DNA of 64,000 nucleotides from Streptomyces sp. NBC_00670 (GTDB lineage: Bacteria > Actinomycetota > Actinomycetes > Streptomycetales > Streptomycetaceae), in the NCBI RefSeq assembly GCF_036226765.1, contig NZ_CP109017.1, forward strand, positions 1,240,001-1,304,000, read 5' to 3'. A program made the position numbers and the translations under genes. This document shows, one piece after another, positions 25,846-34,766 of this stretch (its first letter is position 1; the number at the start of each line of letters is the position of its first letter). Under the pieces are notes generated by a model. The model was not told where the DNA came from, made no database searches, and saw only the letters and a list, made by a program, of their open reading frames with translations.

Positions 25846-26486
25846 GCCGTGGCTCCTTCCAGGACGGGCCGCGGGCCCCGGCGGGAGCGCAGCCACCAGT
25901 CGCGCAGGCCCCACAGGACGAGCGCGCCGTAGAGGACGTAGACGAAACCGGAGAAGGCGAAGCCGTTCGCGAAGTTCAGCGGCACGCCGACGGCGTCGAC
26001 GAGCAGCCAGGCCAGCCAGAACTCGACCATGCCGCGGGCCTGGGCGTACATCGCGACGACGGTGCCGACGAAGATGTACGCGTCCGGCCAGGGGTCCCAG
26101 GACAGCGACGGGTACGCCTTGAACAGGGCGGCGACGGCGATCGTCCCGGCGGCGGCGACCGCGAGCAGCACCGCGCGCTCGCGCCAGGTGGCGAACCGGA
26201 CGGCGATGTGGCCGTCCTCGGTGCCGCCCCTGCCGCGGTTCCACTGCCACCAGCCGTAGCCGGCGACGACCATGACGACGATCTGCTTGCCGGCGCTGCC
26301 GGAGAGGTGGGCGGTGGCGAACGCGGCGAAGAGGATGAGGCCGGAGAGGAACTGGGTGGGCCAGCTCCAGATGGACCGGTGCCAGCCGAACGCCAGACCG
26401 ATGAGGCCGATGACGTTGCCGATCATGTCCGACCACTTGATCTGCTGGTCGAAGAGGGTGAACGCCTGTGAGTTCAGCCAGTTCAC
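25842..26486 (-). CDS. ribM: Riboflavin transporter RibM (PnuC/PnuX family)
   Basis: A 214-aa membrane protein of the PnuC fold with about six or seven helices. Typical PnuC residues are present ([32 protein letters not shown] and [32 protein letters not shown]). Its place between ribE and ribBA under an FMN riboswitch, as in the ribE-ribM-ribAB-ribH cluster of S. davawensis, indicates a riboflavin rather than nicotinamide riboside substrate. The start GTG 26486 overlaps the ribE stop by 4 nt and has GGGAGG upstream. Confidence 0.88.
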   Translation of the reverse strand: MNWLNSQAFTLFDQQIKWSDMIGNVIGLIGLAFGWHRSIWSWPTQFLSGLILFAAFATAHLSGSAGKQIVVMVVAGYGWWQWNRGRGGTEDGHIAVRFATWRERAVLLAVAAAGTIAVAALFKAYPSLSWDPWPDAYIFVGTVVAMYAQARGMVEFWLAWLLVDAVGVPLNFANGFAFSGFVYVLYGALVLWGLRDWWLRSRRGPRPVLEGATA

Positions 26487-27088
26487 CGCGTCGCCTCCCG
26501 GTCCGCGCCGAGCAGCCGCTCGACGTACTTGGCGACGATGTCGACCTCGAGGTTGACCGGGTCGCCGGGCTGCTTGCGGCCCAGCGTGGTCAGGGCGAGG
26601 GTGGTGGGGATCAGGCTGACGGTGAAGTGGGCGGGGCCGGCCTCGACGACGGTGAGGCTGATGCCGTCGACGGTGATGGAGCCCTTCTCGACGACGTAGC
26701 GCGCGAGGTCGGCGGGGAGGGAGACCTTGACGACCTCCCAGTTCTCGGAGGGCGTGCGCTCCAGGACCTCGCCCGTGCCGTCGACGTGGCCCTGCACGAT
26801 GTGCCCGCCGAGGCGGGCGCCGACCGCGGTGGGGCGTTCGAGGTTGACGCGCGAGCCGACGGCGAGGGCGCCGAGGCTGGAGCGGTCCAGGGTCTCCGCC
26901 ATGACGTCGGCGGTGAACTCGTCGCCCTCGTGGTCGACGACGGTGAGACAGACGCCGTTGACGGCGATGGAGTCGCCGTGCCGCGCCCCCTCCGTGACGA
27001 CGGGGCCACGGAGCCGGAAGCGGGCGGCGTCGCCGAGGTTCTCGACGGCGGTGACCTCGCCCAGCTCTTCGACGATTCCGGTGAACAC
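26483..27088 (-). CDS. ribE: Riboflavin synthase alpha subunit
   Basis: A 201-aa enzyme dismutating two lumazine molecules to riboflavin. The internal duplication of lumazine-binding domains is clear: [12 protein letters not shown]...VNGVCLTVV in the first half and [15 protein letters not shown]...VDGISLTVV in the second. GTG 27088 is chosen because the family starts at MFTGIVEE and AGGAGG lies 9 nt upstream; the frame is open to 27202 but that part belongs to the riboswitch leader. It is the first gene of the rib-his string. Confidence 0.95.
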   Translation of the reverse strand: MFTGIVEELGEVTAVENLGDAARFRLRGPVVTEGARHGDSIAVNGVCLTVVDHEGDEFTADVMAETLDRSSLGALAVGSRVNLERPTAVGARLGGHIVQGHVDGTGEVLERTPSENWEVVKVSLPADLARYVVEKGSITVDGISLTVVEAGPAHFTVSLIPTTLALTTLGRKQPGDPVNLEVDIVAKYVERLLGADREATR

Positions 27089-27298
27089 TTCCCGGGTCCT
27101 CCTGCCTCTTCGGGCACGGACTCCGGGGGCTGTCGAGAGCGACAGACTCGTACGGGAGGCAACACCGGGGGCGACGCCGAGCGGACGCGTCCCGGGACGC
27201 ATGGTGCGGGGCCCCGCGAGGTGTCTCGCGAGTCCGCACGGTCACGTGTCCACGTGGACGAACCGGTACGGCGGCGCGCACGAATGCCCGCCCGCCGC

Positions 27299-27421
27299 GC
27301 ACTGCCTCCCATCCGGACTTTAACCGTCGGTCCAGGAATTTCACCTGGTCAACCGGCCGCTGGAAGCGACCGGGTCGCGGACTGTAACCGCCGGTTCGGA
27401 CTTTCACCGACCCCGGAGTGC
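27299..27421 (-). promoter_or_regulatory. FMN riboswitch (RFN element)
   Basis: On the leftward strand the conserved RFN boxes occur in order: GGTGAAAGTCCGAACCGGCG, CGGTTACAGTCCGCGACCCG, CCAGGTGAAATTCCTGGACC and GACGGTTAAAGTCCGGATGG. P1 is closed by gcact (27421-27417) with agtgc (27303-27299). It lies 210 nt upstream of the ribE start. The leader between contains G/C-rich hairpins (27130-27145 and 27187-27200) and the AGGAGG site, so control could be on transcription or translation. Confidence 0.95.
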
Positions 27422-27503
27422 GCTGCTTCTGGTACAGGCACAGTGTGCCACGCGGTGGGGGGTCAGTGACTGTGCGGTGCCTCACAGAAGGGGCTGCGCT
27501 CTT

Positions 27504-27608
27504 GAGGGGCGCGGGGAACTGCGCGAAACGAGGCGAAGCCTCGTGCGGGGTTACAGGGGCGGAGCCCCTGAAGGACGGGAAGGGCAGGGGCGACGGGGGC
27601 GAGAAAAC
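27504..27608. repeat. Modular dispersed repeat, copy 2
   Basis: Module A (27504-27524), a small gaggc/gcctc hairpin (27528-27542), module B aggggcggagcccct (27555-27569) and module D (27574-27608) occur in the same order as at 6.5 and 41.3 kb. It ends 6 bp before the ROK gene stop codon (27614-27616). It fills most of the gap between the ROK gene end and the riboswitch promoter region. Confidence 0.75.
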
Positions 27609-27613
27609 CCCCG

Positions 27614-28789
27614 TCAGACGAGCCGCGCCGCGAACACCGACTCCTGCGCCGCGTCCCGCGCCGTCAGCAGCGCCCCCCGCAGTACCGCCGCACCCCCCAG
27701 CTCCCCCACCCGCACCTCCGTCGGCAACGGCGACATCCCCGCCAGCCGCTCCGCCACCCGCCCCGCCAGCTCCTCCCCACCGGCCTGCCCGACCTCGCCG
27801 CCCAGCACCACGCACCCGGGATCCAGTACCGCCACCACGGACGCCACCCCCACGGCCAGCCGCTCCGCGAGCACGTCGAGGAAGTCCGACGCCCCGCCGT
27901 CGATGCCCGCCCGCACGAGCGCCGCCGCATACGCCCCGGGCTCCCCCGCGGGCGCCGTCACCCCGTACCGCCCCGCGAGCCGCACCACCGCCTCCGCGCC
28001 CGCCAGCGCGTGGAAACCCCCCGCGCAGTCCGTCGCCGACGGCAGACCCCCCGTGCCCGGCACCGGCAGGAAGCCGATCTCCCCGGTCCCGCCGGAGGCA
28101 CCCCGCCGCAGCACGCCGTCGAGCATCACGGCGGCCCCGGTACCGTGCCCGAGCCACAGCAGGACGAACGTGTCGCGGTCGCGCGCGGCCCCGTCGCGAC
28201 GCTCGGCCAGGGCCGCGAGGTTCGTCTCGTTCTCGACGAGCACCCGCGCGGGGAGCCGCTCCTGCAGCGCGGCCACCAGCCGCCGGTGCCACTCGGGCAG
28301 CCCGGAGGAGTCGCGCAGCACCCCCGTGGCGGGGTCGATGAGCCCGGGCGCGCCGATCCCGACGGTGTGCAGCCGGTCCGCGCCCGCCTCCTTGGCCGTG
28401 CGCTCCACCAGCGCCACCGCCTGCTCCACCGCCGGCCCGGTCCCCGTACCGTCGCCGATCGGCACGGACGCCTCGGCGAGCACCGAGCCGAGCAGATCGG
28501 CCACGACGACCGCGACCCCCTCGGTGCGCACGTCGAGCGCGGCCAGGTGCGCGCGCCCCGCGACGATCCCGTACAGCCGCGCGTTCGGCCCGCGCCGCTG
28601 CTCCCCGGACTCCCCCACCACCTCGATCAGCCCGGCGACGGCAAGACGTTCGACGAGGTCGGCCACCGTGGGCCGGGACAGTCCGGTGAGCTGCTTCAAC
28701 TGCCCCGCCGTCAGCGGACCGTGCTCCTGCAGCAGCCGCAGGGCGAGCCGGTCGTTGATGGCCCGGGCGGTACGCGGGGATGCGGGCAT
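27614..28789 (-). CDS. ROK family transcriptional regulator
   Basis: A 391-aa protein. The N-terminal winged helix (LRLLQEHGPLTAGQLKQLTGLSRPTVADLVERLAVAGLI) precedes a sugar-kinase-like ROK domain (GIGAPGLIDP, ENETNLAALAE, WLGHGTGAAVMLDG and GASGGTGEIGFLPV). The usual ROK zinc motif GxCGCxGCxE is not recognisable; the region reads PGTGGLPSATDCAGG, so zinc binding is doubtful. Likely it represses itself and the divergent MFS gene, with a sugar-like inducer. The start ATG 28789 has AAGGA at 8 nt. Confidence 0.9.
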   Translation of the reverse strand: MPASPRTARAINDRLALRLLQEHGPLTAGQLKQLTGLSRPTVADLVERLAVAGLIEVVGESGEQRRGPNARLYGIVAGRAHLAALDVRTEGVAVVVADLLGSVLAEASVPIGDGTGTGPAVEQAVALVERTAKEAGADRLHTVGIGAPGLIDPATGVLRDSSGLPEWHRRLVAALQERLPARVLVENETNLAALAERRDGAARDRDTFVLLWLGHGTGAAVMLDGVLRRGASGGTGEIGFLPVPGTGGLPSATDCAGGFHALAGAEAVVRLAGRYGVTAPAGEPGAYAAALVRAGIDGGASDFLDVLAERLAVGVASVVAVLDPGCVVLGGEVGQAGGEELAGRVAERLAGMSPLPTEVRVGELGGAAVLRGALLTARDAAQESVFAARLV

Positions 28790-28815
28790 GCCGGGATCCT
28801 TCCAGACGGGACGGC

Positions 28816-28860
28816 CCGGGCGGCCGGGGGCACCCTCACGCGGCGCCCCCGGCCGCCCGG
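28816..28860 (-). other. 16-bp perfect stem-loop in the ROK gene leader
   Basis: Arms 28816-28831 and 28845-28860 pair perfectly (all but G/C), with a 13-nt loop. It lies between the operator/promoter region and the ROK start codon, so it would be in the 5' untranslated RNA, 26 nt ahead of the ATG. It could damp ROK expression or block read-through. Confidence 0.6.
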
Positions 28861-28875
28861 CCATGAAACGGCTAT

Positions 28876-28898
28876 CTATCAGGCAGGGTTCCTGATAG
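28876..28898. promoter_or_regulatory. Likely ROK operator
   Basis: A perfect inverted repeat ctatcagg-N7-cctgatag lies in the ROK/MFS divergent region. It abuts possible -10 hexamers on both strands (TAGTTT rightward at 28896-28901). An operator overlapping both promoters fits a repressor of the divergent pair. Confidence 0.6.
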
Positions 28899-28946
28899 TT
28901 TACGGCGGTCACCGCACAGGGACGGCTCCGGGGAGGGAAGACAACG

Positions 28947-30179
28947 ATGGCGGACGTGGTCGGAACGGGCGACAGGGTCCACGACAGGCGCACGGTGAAA
29001 CGCGCCCGGTACGCCGTGGGCGCCGTGTTCGCCGTGCACGGCGCGGTGACGGGCTCGTTCGCGACCCGGGTGCCCTGGATCCAGGACCACGCCTCGGTCA
29101 GCGCGGGCCAGCTCGGCCTGGCGCTGGCCTTCCCGGCGCTCGGCGCGGCGGTGGCGATGCCGCTCGCGGGCCGGATCACCCACCGCTTCGGCTCCCGTAC
29201 GGCGCTGCGCGGACTGCTCGCGCTGTGGACGCTCTCCCTGATCCTGCCGTCGCTCTCGCCGAACGTGTACGCGCTGTGCCCGGCCCTGTTCGTCTACGGC
29301 GCCGCCGCGGGCATGTCGGACGTGGCGATGAACGCGCTGGGCGTCGAGGTGGAGAACCGTCTCGACAAGTCGATCATGTCGGGACTGCACGGCATGTGGA
29401 GCGCCGGCGCCCTGCTCGGCTCGGCCGGCGGCACGCTCGCCGCCCACCTGGGCAGCGACGCGCGAGTGCACCACGCCCTGGCCGCGGCCGTCCTGACCGT
29501 CCTTGGCCTGGTGGCCTGTCAGTGGGTGCTGGACCTGCGGCCCACCGAGGACGAGGAGCCGCCGCCGCGGTTCTCGCTGCCGCCCCGGTCGGCGCTGCTC
29601 ATCGGCGCGGTCGGCTTCTGCGCGGTGTTCGCGGAGGGCGCGAGCCTGGACTGGTCGGCGGTGTACCTGCGGGACCGGCTGGAGACGTCGGCGGGGCTCG
29701 CGGCGGCCTGCACCACGGGCTTCACGCTCACGATGGCGGTCGCGCGGATCGCGGGCGACGCGGTGGTGGACCGGTTCGGCGCCGCCCGTACCGTACGTAC
29801 CGGCGGTGTGCTGGCGACGCTCGGCGGGCTGATGGTCGTCCTGGCCGGGCACCCGGCGGTCGCCATGACCGGCTTCGCCCTGATGGGTCTCGGCATCGCC
29901 GTGGTCGTCCCGCTGTGCTTCGCGGCGGCCGGGCGCAGCGGGCCGAACCCGAGCCAGGCCATCGCGGGCGTGGCGACCATCACCTACACCTCGGGCCTGG
30001 TCGCCCCCGGCGCGATCGGCACGCTGGCCGAGGCGACCAGTCTGATGGTGTCGTTCGGCCTGGTGACGGTGCTGGCGTGCGGCCTCGCGGTGTTCGCCGG
30101 GGTACTGCGGGCCGGGGACCGCGACCGGCAGCGGATCAGCGGTGGTCCGGGTGCAGCAGTTCCCGACCCACGGCCCTGA
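28947..30179 (+). CDS. MFS transporter (YbjJ-like)
   Basis: A 410-aa transporter with twelve predicted helices. It has the WIQDHASVSAGQLGLALAFPALGAAVAMPLAGRITHRFG start and GMSDVAMNALGVEVE motif of the YbjJ-type MFS group. The ATG has a strong ggggaggga Shine-Dalgarno. It is divergent from the ROK regulator and shares its operator, so a sugar-related substrate is plausible but unproved. Its 3' end overlaps the convergent thioesterase gene by 44 bp. Confidence 0.88.
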   Translation: MADVVGTGDRVHDRRTVKRARYAVGAVFAVHGAVTGSFATRVPWIQDHASVSAGQLGLALAFPALGAAVAMPLAGRITHRFGSRTALRGLLALWTLSLILPSLSPNVYALCPALFVYGAAAGMSDVAMNALGVEVENRLDKSIMSGLHGMWSAGALLGSAGGTLAAHLGSDARVHHALAAAVLTVLGLVACQWVLDLRPTEDEEPPPRFSLPPRSALLIGAVGFCAVFAEGASLDWSAVYLRDRLETSAGLAAACTTGFTLTMAVARIAGDAVVDRFGAARTVRTGGVLATLGGLMVVLAGHPAVAMTGFALMGLGIAVVVPLCFAAAGRSGPNPSQAIAGVATITYTSGLVAPGAIGTLAEATSLMVSFGLVTVLACGLAVFAGVLRAGDRDRQRISGGPGAAVPDPRP

Positions 30180-30600
30180 ACCGCTCGCTCCACGGCGCGG
30201 GCCGCAGCGTCGCCGCATCGAGCCGCACCAGCACCCGGCTGCCGCGGGCGTACGTGACGGCCCCGTCCGCCGAGCAGAACCGGAATCCGTACGTCAGCCC
30301 GGTGGTCCCGAGCCGCTCCAGCCACAGGTGCACGGCGTAGGCGCCGGGCCGGCTCACCGGCGCCTCGTATCCGATCCGCAGCTCCCGCACGGCGTTGCAG
30401 AAGTCACCGGCGGCCTCCCAGTCCCCCTCGTACCCGCCGAACCCGTACCCCTGCCACAGCTCGGCCCAGGCCCGCTCGACCATGACCGGATACCGGGCGT
30501 TGTGCAGCAGCCCGAGCGCGTCGAGATCGTCGAAGTGAACGGTGGCGGGGATCAGCCGCCCGTACGACAGTGCGGGCGCGGCCGGGGCTTCGGCGGTCAC
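30136..30600 (-). CDS. 4HBT-type acyl-CoA thioesterase (hotdog fold)
   Basis: A 154-aa protein. The motif VHFDDLDALGLLHNARYPVMVERAW matches the active-site helix region of YbgC/4-hydroxybenzoyl-CoA thioesterases. It is followed by VRELRIGYEAPVSRPG and LERLGTTGLTYGFRF. The substrate is unknown. The start GTG 30600 has AGGAG 7 nt upstream; the frame is open 5' but without coding character. It is convergent with the MFS gene, with a 44-bp overlap of coding ends. Confidence 0.88.
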   Translation of the reverse strand: MTAEAPAAPALSYGRLIPATVHFDDLDALGLLHNARYPVMVERAWAELWQGYGFGGYEGDWEAAGDFCNAVRELRIGYEAPVSRPGAYAVHLWLERLGTTGLTYGFRFCSADGAVTYARGSRVLVRLDAATLRPAPWSERFRAVGRELLHPDHR

Positions 30601-30808
30601 GGGGCGACTCCTGAGAAGCGGATGGGGACGTTCCAGGCCGGCCCACCGAACCCGGTCAGCCCGCCCCACCCATCCTAAGCACCCGCTCAGCACCCTTCTG
30701 AGAAGGGGCTCTCCACACCACCTCCCCGGACCCGATGGCGGAAAAGCGGCGTCGAGCCCCGACAATGGGTCGGACAGCGCCGTACGTACAAGAAAGCGAA
30801 CCCTCACC

Positions 30809-32200
30809 ATGGACCTCGGCGTCCGCTGGAAACTGCACGGAGACGGACGCGTACCGGCGCCCGGGGCGGTCGTACGCCCCGACGAGCGCCTGTCGTGGCC
30901 CCGGACGATCGGACTCGGCGCCCAGCACGTGGTGGCGATGTTCGGCGCGAGCTTCGTCGCCCCCGTTCTCATGGGTCTCGACCCGAACCTCGCCATCATG
31001 ATGTCCGGCGTCGCCACGGTGATCTTCCTTCTTGCCACCCGCGGCCGGGTGCCCAGCTATCTGGGCTGTTCGCTCTCCTTCGTGGGCGTGGCCGCGGTGA
31101 TCCGGGCACAGGGCGGCACCAGCGCCACCGTGACCGGTGCGGTGCTCGTGGTGGGGGTGGTGCTCTTCCTGGTGGGCGTGGCCGTGCAGCGGTTCGGGGC
31201 GCGGATCATCCACGCCGCGATGCCGCCGGTCGTCACCGGCGCGGTCGTCATGCTGATCGGCTTCAACCTGGCGCCGGTGACCGCGTCCACGTACTGGCCG
31301 CAGGACCAGTGGACGGCGCTGCTGGTGATGCTGTTCACCGGGCTCGCCGTGGTGTGCCTGCGCGGTTTCTGGTCCCGGGTGGCGATCTTCCTCGGGCTGG
31401 TCTTCGGGTACGTGTTCTCCTGGGCGCTCGACCGGGTGTTCGGCAGGATCCACTCGGTGGACGGCAGCGGGAAGGTCACCGACCACTGGCGGCTGGACCT
31501 GTCCGGGGTCGGCCACGCGGACTGGATCGGGCTGCCGTCCTTCCACGGGCCGTCGTTCCAGTGGTCGGCGATCCTGGTCGCGCTGCCCGTCGTCATCGCG
31601 CTGGTCGCCGAGAACGCGGGCCATGTGAAGGCGGTCGGCGAGATGACCGGCGACCCGCTCGACGACAGGCTCGGCACCGCGATCTCCGCGGACGGCGTGG
31701 CCTCCGTCCTGTCCACCGCGGTCGGCGGCCCGCCCAACACGACGTACTCCGAGAACATCGGTGTGATGGCCGCGACCCGCGTCTACTCGACCGCCGCCTA
31801 CTGGGCCGCCGCCGGCTTCGCGCTGCTGTTCGGCGTCTGCCCGAAGTTCGGCGCGGTGGTGGCCGCGGTTCCCGGCGGGGTGCTCGGCGGGATCACCGTC
31901 ATCCTGTACGGCATGATCGGGCTGCTCGGCGCGCAGATCTGGAGCAACTCCCGGGTGGACCTGCGCAATCCGCTCAACCTGGTGCCGGCCGCCGCGGGCA
32001 TCATCATCGGTGTCGGCAACGTGTCGCTGAAGTTCAGCGACAACTTCTCGCTCAGCGGCATCGCGCTGGGCACGGTCGTCGTCATCACCGGTTACCACGC
32101 GCTGCGGCTGTTCGCCCCCGAGCACCTCAAGCGGCAGGAGCCGCTGCTCGATTCGGGCACGTCGGCGTACGACGAGGAACACCGGACGCGCGCGGACTGA
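30809..32200 (+). CDS. uraA: Uracil permease (NCS2 family)
   Basis: A 463-aa nucleobase:cation symporter with the NCS2 layout of about 14 membrane segments. Signature residues are GLGAQHVVAMFGASFVAP, LVAENAGHVKAVGEMTGDPLDD (substrate Glu in helix 8) and the VGGPPNTTYSENIGVMAATRVYS motif. It imports uracil, feeding pyrimidine salvage. The start ATG 30809 is the first in-frame Met with nearby purines (aagaaagcg). The short N-terminal extension of about 30 residues is normal for actinobacterial members. Confidence 0.92.
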   Translation: MDLGVRWKLHGDGRVPAPGAVVRPDERLSWPRTIGLGAQHVVAMFGASFVAPVLMGLDPNLAIMMSGVATVIFLLATRGRVPSYLGCSLSFVGVAAVIRAQGGTSATVTGAVLVVGVVLFLVGVAVQRFGARIIHAAMPPVVTGAVVMLIGFNLAPVTASTYWPQDQWTALLVMLFTGLAVVCLRGFWSRVAIFLGLVFGYVFSWALDRVFGRIHSVDGSGKVTDHWRLDLSGVGHADWIGLPSFHGPSFQWSAILVALPVVIALVAENAGHVKAVGEMTGDPLDDRLGTAISADGVASVLSTAVGGPPNTTYSENIGVMAATRVYSTAAYWAAAGFALLFGVCPKFGAVVAAVPGGVLGGITVILYGMIGLLGAQIWSNSRVDLRNPLNLVPAAAGIIIGVGNVSLKFSDNFSLSGIALGTVVVITGYHALRLFAPEHLKRQEPLLDSGTSAYDEEHRTRAD

Positions 32201-32326
32201 CGTCCCTGCCGCTCGCCGCCCGGGTCCGCCGCCGTCCCCCGCTCGGCCCACCCCCCGCGTCCCCCGTTCCGGGGAATGCCCTCGTCCTCGGGCGCCCTGG
32301 CGGTGGGGGCCTGGGACGCTGCGGGC

Positions 32327-33001
32327 ATGGTGCGGTTGGAGCAGTCCGTGGTCGGTGTGGGTGGCGTCGTGGTCCGGATGCGCGCGCTCGGCGCGGGCTG
32401 GCCGGAGCGGGACGGGGTGGCGGTGTTCAACCGCGTCTATCTCGCGGTCACCGAGGAGCTCGGCCGGCGCATCGACGCCGGGGAGTTCCCGGACCGCCGC
32501 AGTGCGAGCACGCTCGACGTCCGCTTCGCCGAGCGGTATCTCACGGTGGCCGAGCGGGGGCCGGTGCCCGCGTGCTGGCGGCCGTTGTTCCAGTTCCGCC
32601 GCCATCCGGGCGTGCGGCCCCTCCAGTTCGCGCTCGCCGGGATCAACGCGCACGTCGGGCACGACCTCGCCCTGGCCGTCGTGGACGCCTGCCGGGAGCT
32701 CGGCTGCGCACCCGAGGAGTTGGAGGACGAGTTCGAGCGCGTGGGCGACGTCCTCGTCGCGCTGGAGGAGCGCATCCGCGAGGAGCTGATGCCGGGTCCC
32801 GACCTGCTGCAGATCGCCGACCCGCTGACCCATCTGCTGGCTTCCTGGAGCCTGGAGCGGGCGCGGGAGGCCGGCTGGTCCGCCGCCCGCACGCTGTGGG
32901 CGCTGCGCGGACTGCCGGAGCTGGCCGAGGAGTTCGCGGACCGGCTGGACGCGGTGGTGGGCCTGGCGAGCCGCATGCTGCTCACTCCGCTGGACCGGTA
33001 A
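32327..33001 (+). CDS. DUF5995 family protein
   Basis: About 224 aa, soluble and mainly helical. It contains GDGVAVFNRVYLAVTEEL-like, RFAERYL and PLQFALAGINAHVGHDLALAVVDACRELG, which I associate with the DUF5995 family. No catalytic motif is obvious apart from conserved His/Asp in HVGHDL. ATG 32327 gives the usual family length; ATG 32276 is in frame upstream. Function unknown. It is convergent with davB, 21 bp apart. Confidence 0.75.
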   Translation: MVRLEQSVVGVGGVVVRMRALGAGWPERDGVAVFNRVYLAVTEELGRRIDAGEFPDRRSASTLDVRFAERYLTVAERGPVPACWRPLFQFRRHPGVRPLQFALAGINAHVGHDLALAVVDACRELGCAPEELEDEFERVGDVLVALEERIREELMPGPDLLQIADPLTHLLASWSLERAREAGWSAARTLWALRGLPELAEEFADRLDAVVGLASRMLLTPLDR

Positions 33002-33022
33002 GAACGGGGCTTCCTCCACCGT

Positions 33023-34720
33023 TCAGTCCTCCGGCAGCTCCACCGGCGCGATCTCGTCGTAGACGTCGCCCGGGCCGGGGTTGGTCGCGTCACTCGCGCC
33101 GCCCAGGTGGTGCATGACGCCCCAGACCGCGTTGAGCGCGGTCTGCACGGCGCCCTCGGCCCAGCCCGCCGTCCAGGAGATGTCGTCGCCTGCCAGGAAG
33201 ATCCCGCGTTTGTCGGCGGGCAGCCGGTCCTGCATGAAGTGGGTGAACAGGCGCCGCTGGTAGCGGTAGTGGCCGGGCAGGTTGGCCTTGAACGCGCCCA
33301 TGAAGTAGGGCTCGTTCTCCCAGGAGACGGTCACCGGGCTGCCGATGACGTGCTTCCTGATGTCGACGCCCGGATAGATCTCACCGAGGGACTTCAGCAT
33401 CACCTCCATCCGCTCCTGCGCGGACAGCGGCAGCCACTTCAGGCTGTCGTCGCACCAGGTGTAGGAGAGGCAGATGACGGCGGGCCGGTCCGGGCCGTCG
33501 TCCAGGAGGTAGGTGCCCCGCGTCATGCGGTCGGTAAGCGTCATCGACATGACGTCCCGGCCGGTGCGCTCGTCCTTGTCCAGCCAGAACGGCCGGTCGA
33601 CGGGCACGAACAGCTTGCTGGACTCCATGTAGTGGGTGCGCTCGATGGCCGTCCAGTGGTCGATCGGGAAGAGCGCGTCGTCGCAGGCGATCTTCGAGAG
33701 CAGCATCCAGGACTGCGCGGTGAAGACCGCCGCCCTGTAGGTGCGGATGTCGCCGTGCGCGTCCGTCACCGTGATGCGGTTGCCCGCCGTGCGGTGCAGC
33801 CGGGTCACGGCGGGGCGCGGCTCGCCGTCCGGGTGCAGCGACTTCAGCGAGGTGCCGTACGGCCAGTGGACGATCTTCTCCGGTTCGCGCTCCCAGAGCC
33901 TGAGCGGCAGCTGCTGGGAGCCGCCGACGATGCCGCGGTGGTGGTCGTCGGCCTCGGTGTAGACGACGCGGAGGATCTCCAGGATGGAGTTGGGGAAGTC
34001 GGTGTCCCAGCCGCCGGTGCCGAAGCCGACCTGGCCGAAGATCTCGCGGTGCCGGAAGGACTTGAACGCGTCGGAGTCGCAGAGGAAACCGTAGAAGGTC
34101 TGGTTGTCGAGCTTCTCGACCAGCCTCGCCCAGATCTCCCGGATCCGCGGCACGTCCCGTGTCCGCAGGGCCCGGTTCATGTCGGAGAAGTCGGCGCCCT
34201 CCTCCAGGCACCGGGCCCACGCGTCGGCCACGTCACGGTAGACCTGCGGCAGGTCGGCCAGGGTCTCGGCGTAGTGCGACTCGCCCTTGAGGTCGACGAC
34301 GGTCGACGGGGTGGCCTCCGCGAGGGGGTTGGGGAACGGCCGGGTCTCGAGGCCCACCAGGTCGATGTAGTGCTGGAGCGCCGTGGAGGACGGCGGGAAG
34401 CGCATCGCGCCCATCTCGGCGGTCAGCGAAGGGTCGCAGCCCTCGAAGCCCACCGTCCGCAGCCGGCCGCCGATCCGGTCGGCCTCGTACACCACCGGCT
34501 TCAGGCCCATCTTCATCAGCTCGTAGGCCGCGACGATGCCGGACAGTCCGCCCCCGATGACCGCGATCTCCGTGCCGTGCTCGGTGGCCGGGACCTGGCC
34601 GAGGCCCGCCGGGTGGGCGAGGAAGTCGTCGTAGGCGTAAGGGAAGTCCGGGCCGAACATGGTGATCGGCGGCTGCTGCCCGTCGGCGTGCTCGATCGCG
34701 TTGGGCACGGTGGACGTCAT
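33023..34720 (-). CDS. davB: L-lysine 2-monooxygenase-like flavin amine oxidase
   Basis: A 565-aa FAD enzyme. The dinucleotide-binding GGGLSGIVAAYE is at residues 56-67, followed by VVYEADRIGGRL and an FAD-contact GDDISWTAGWAEGAVQTALNAVWG near the C-terminus. Residue stretches such as ITMFGPDFPYAYDDF, GQVGFGTGGWDTDFPNS and NPGPGDVYDEI match what I recall of Pseudomonas DavB, which oxidatively decarboxylates lysine to 5-aminovaleramide. The nitrilase gene 46 bp downstream supplies the next step. Another basic or aromatic amino acid as substrate cannot be excluded. Confidence 0.85.
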   Translation of the reverse strand: MTSTVPNAIEHADGQQPPITMFGPDFPYAYDDFLAHPAGLGQVPATEHGTEIAVIGGGLSGIVAAYELMKMGLKPVVYEADRIGGRLRTVGFEGCDPSLTAEMGAMRFPPSSTALQHYIDLVGLETRPFPNPLAEATPSTVVDLKGESHYAETLADLPQVYRDVADAWARCLEEGADFSDMNRALRTRDVPRIREIWARLVEKLDNQTFYGFLCDSDAFKSFRHREIFGQVGFGTGGWDTDFPNSILEILRVVYTEADDHHRGIVGGSQQLPLRLWEREPEKIVHWPYGTSLKSLHPDGEPRPAVTRLHRTAGNRITVTDAHGDIRTYRAAVFTAQSWMLLSKIACDDALFPIDHWTAIERTHYMESSKLFVPVDRPFWLDKDERTGRDVMSMTLTDRMTRGTYLLDDGPDRPAVICLSYTWCDDSLKWLPLSAQERMEVMLKSLGEIYPGVDIRKHVIGSPVTVSWENEPYFMGAFKANLPGHYRYQRRLFTHFMQDRLPADKRGIFLAGDDISWTAGWAEGAVQTALNAVWGVMHHLGGASDATNPGPGDVYDEIAPVELPED

Positions 34721-34766
34721 GGGGTACGGACTCCTTGCGCGGGTGGTACGGGGAGGGCGGTGGGTG

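Noticed and set aside
27089..27202. N-terminal extension of riboflavin synthase to 27202
   Set aside because: The family begins at MFTGIVEE, a good ribosome-binding site precedes GTG 27088, and the extra part is riboswitch leader.
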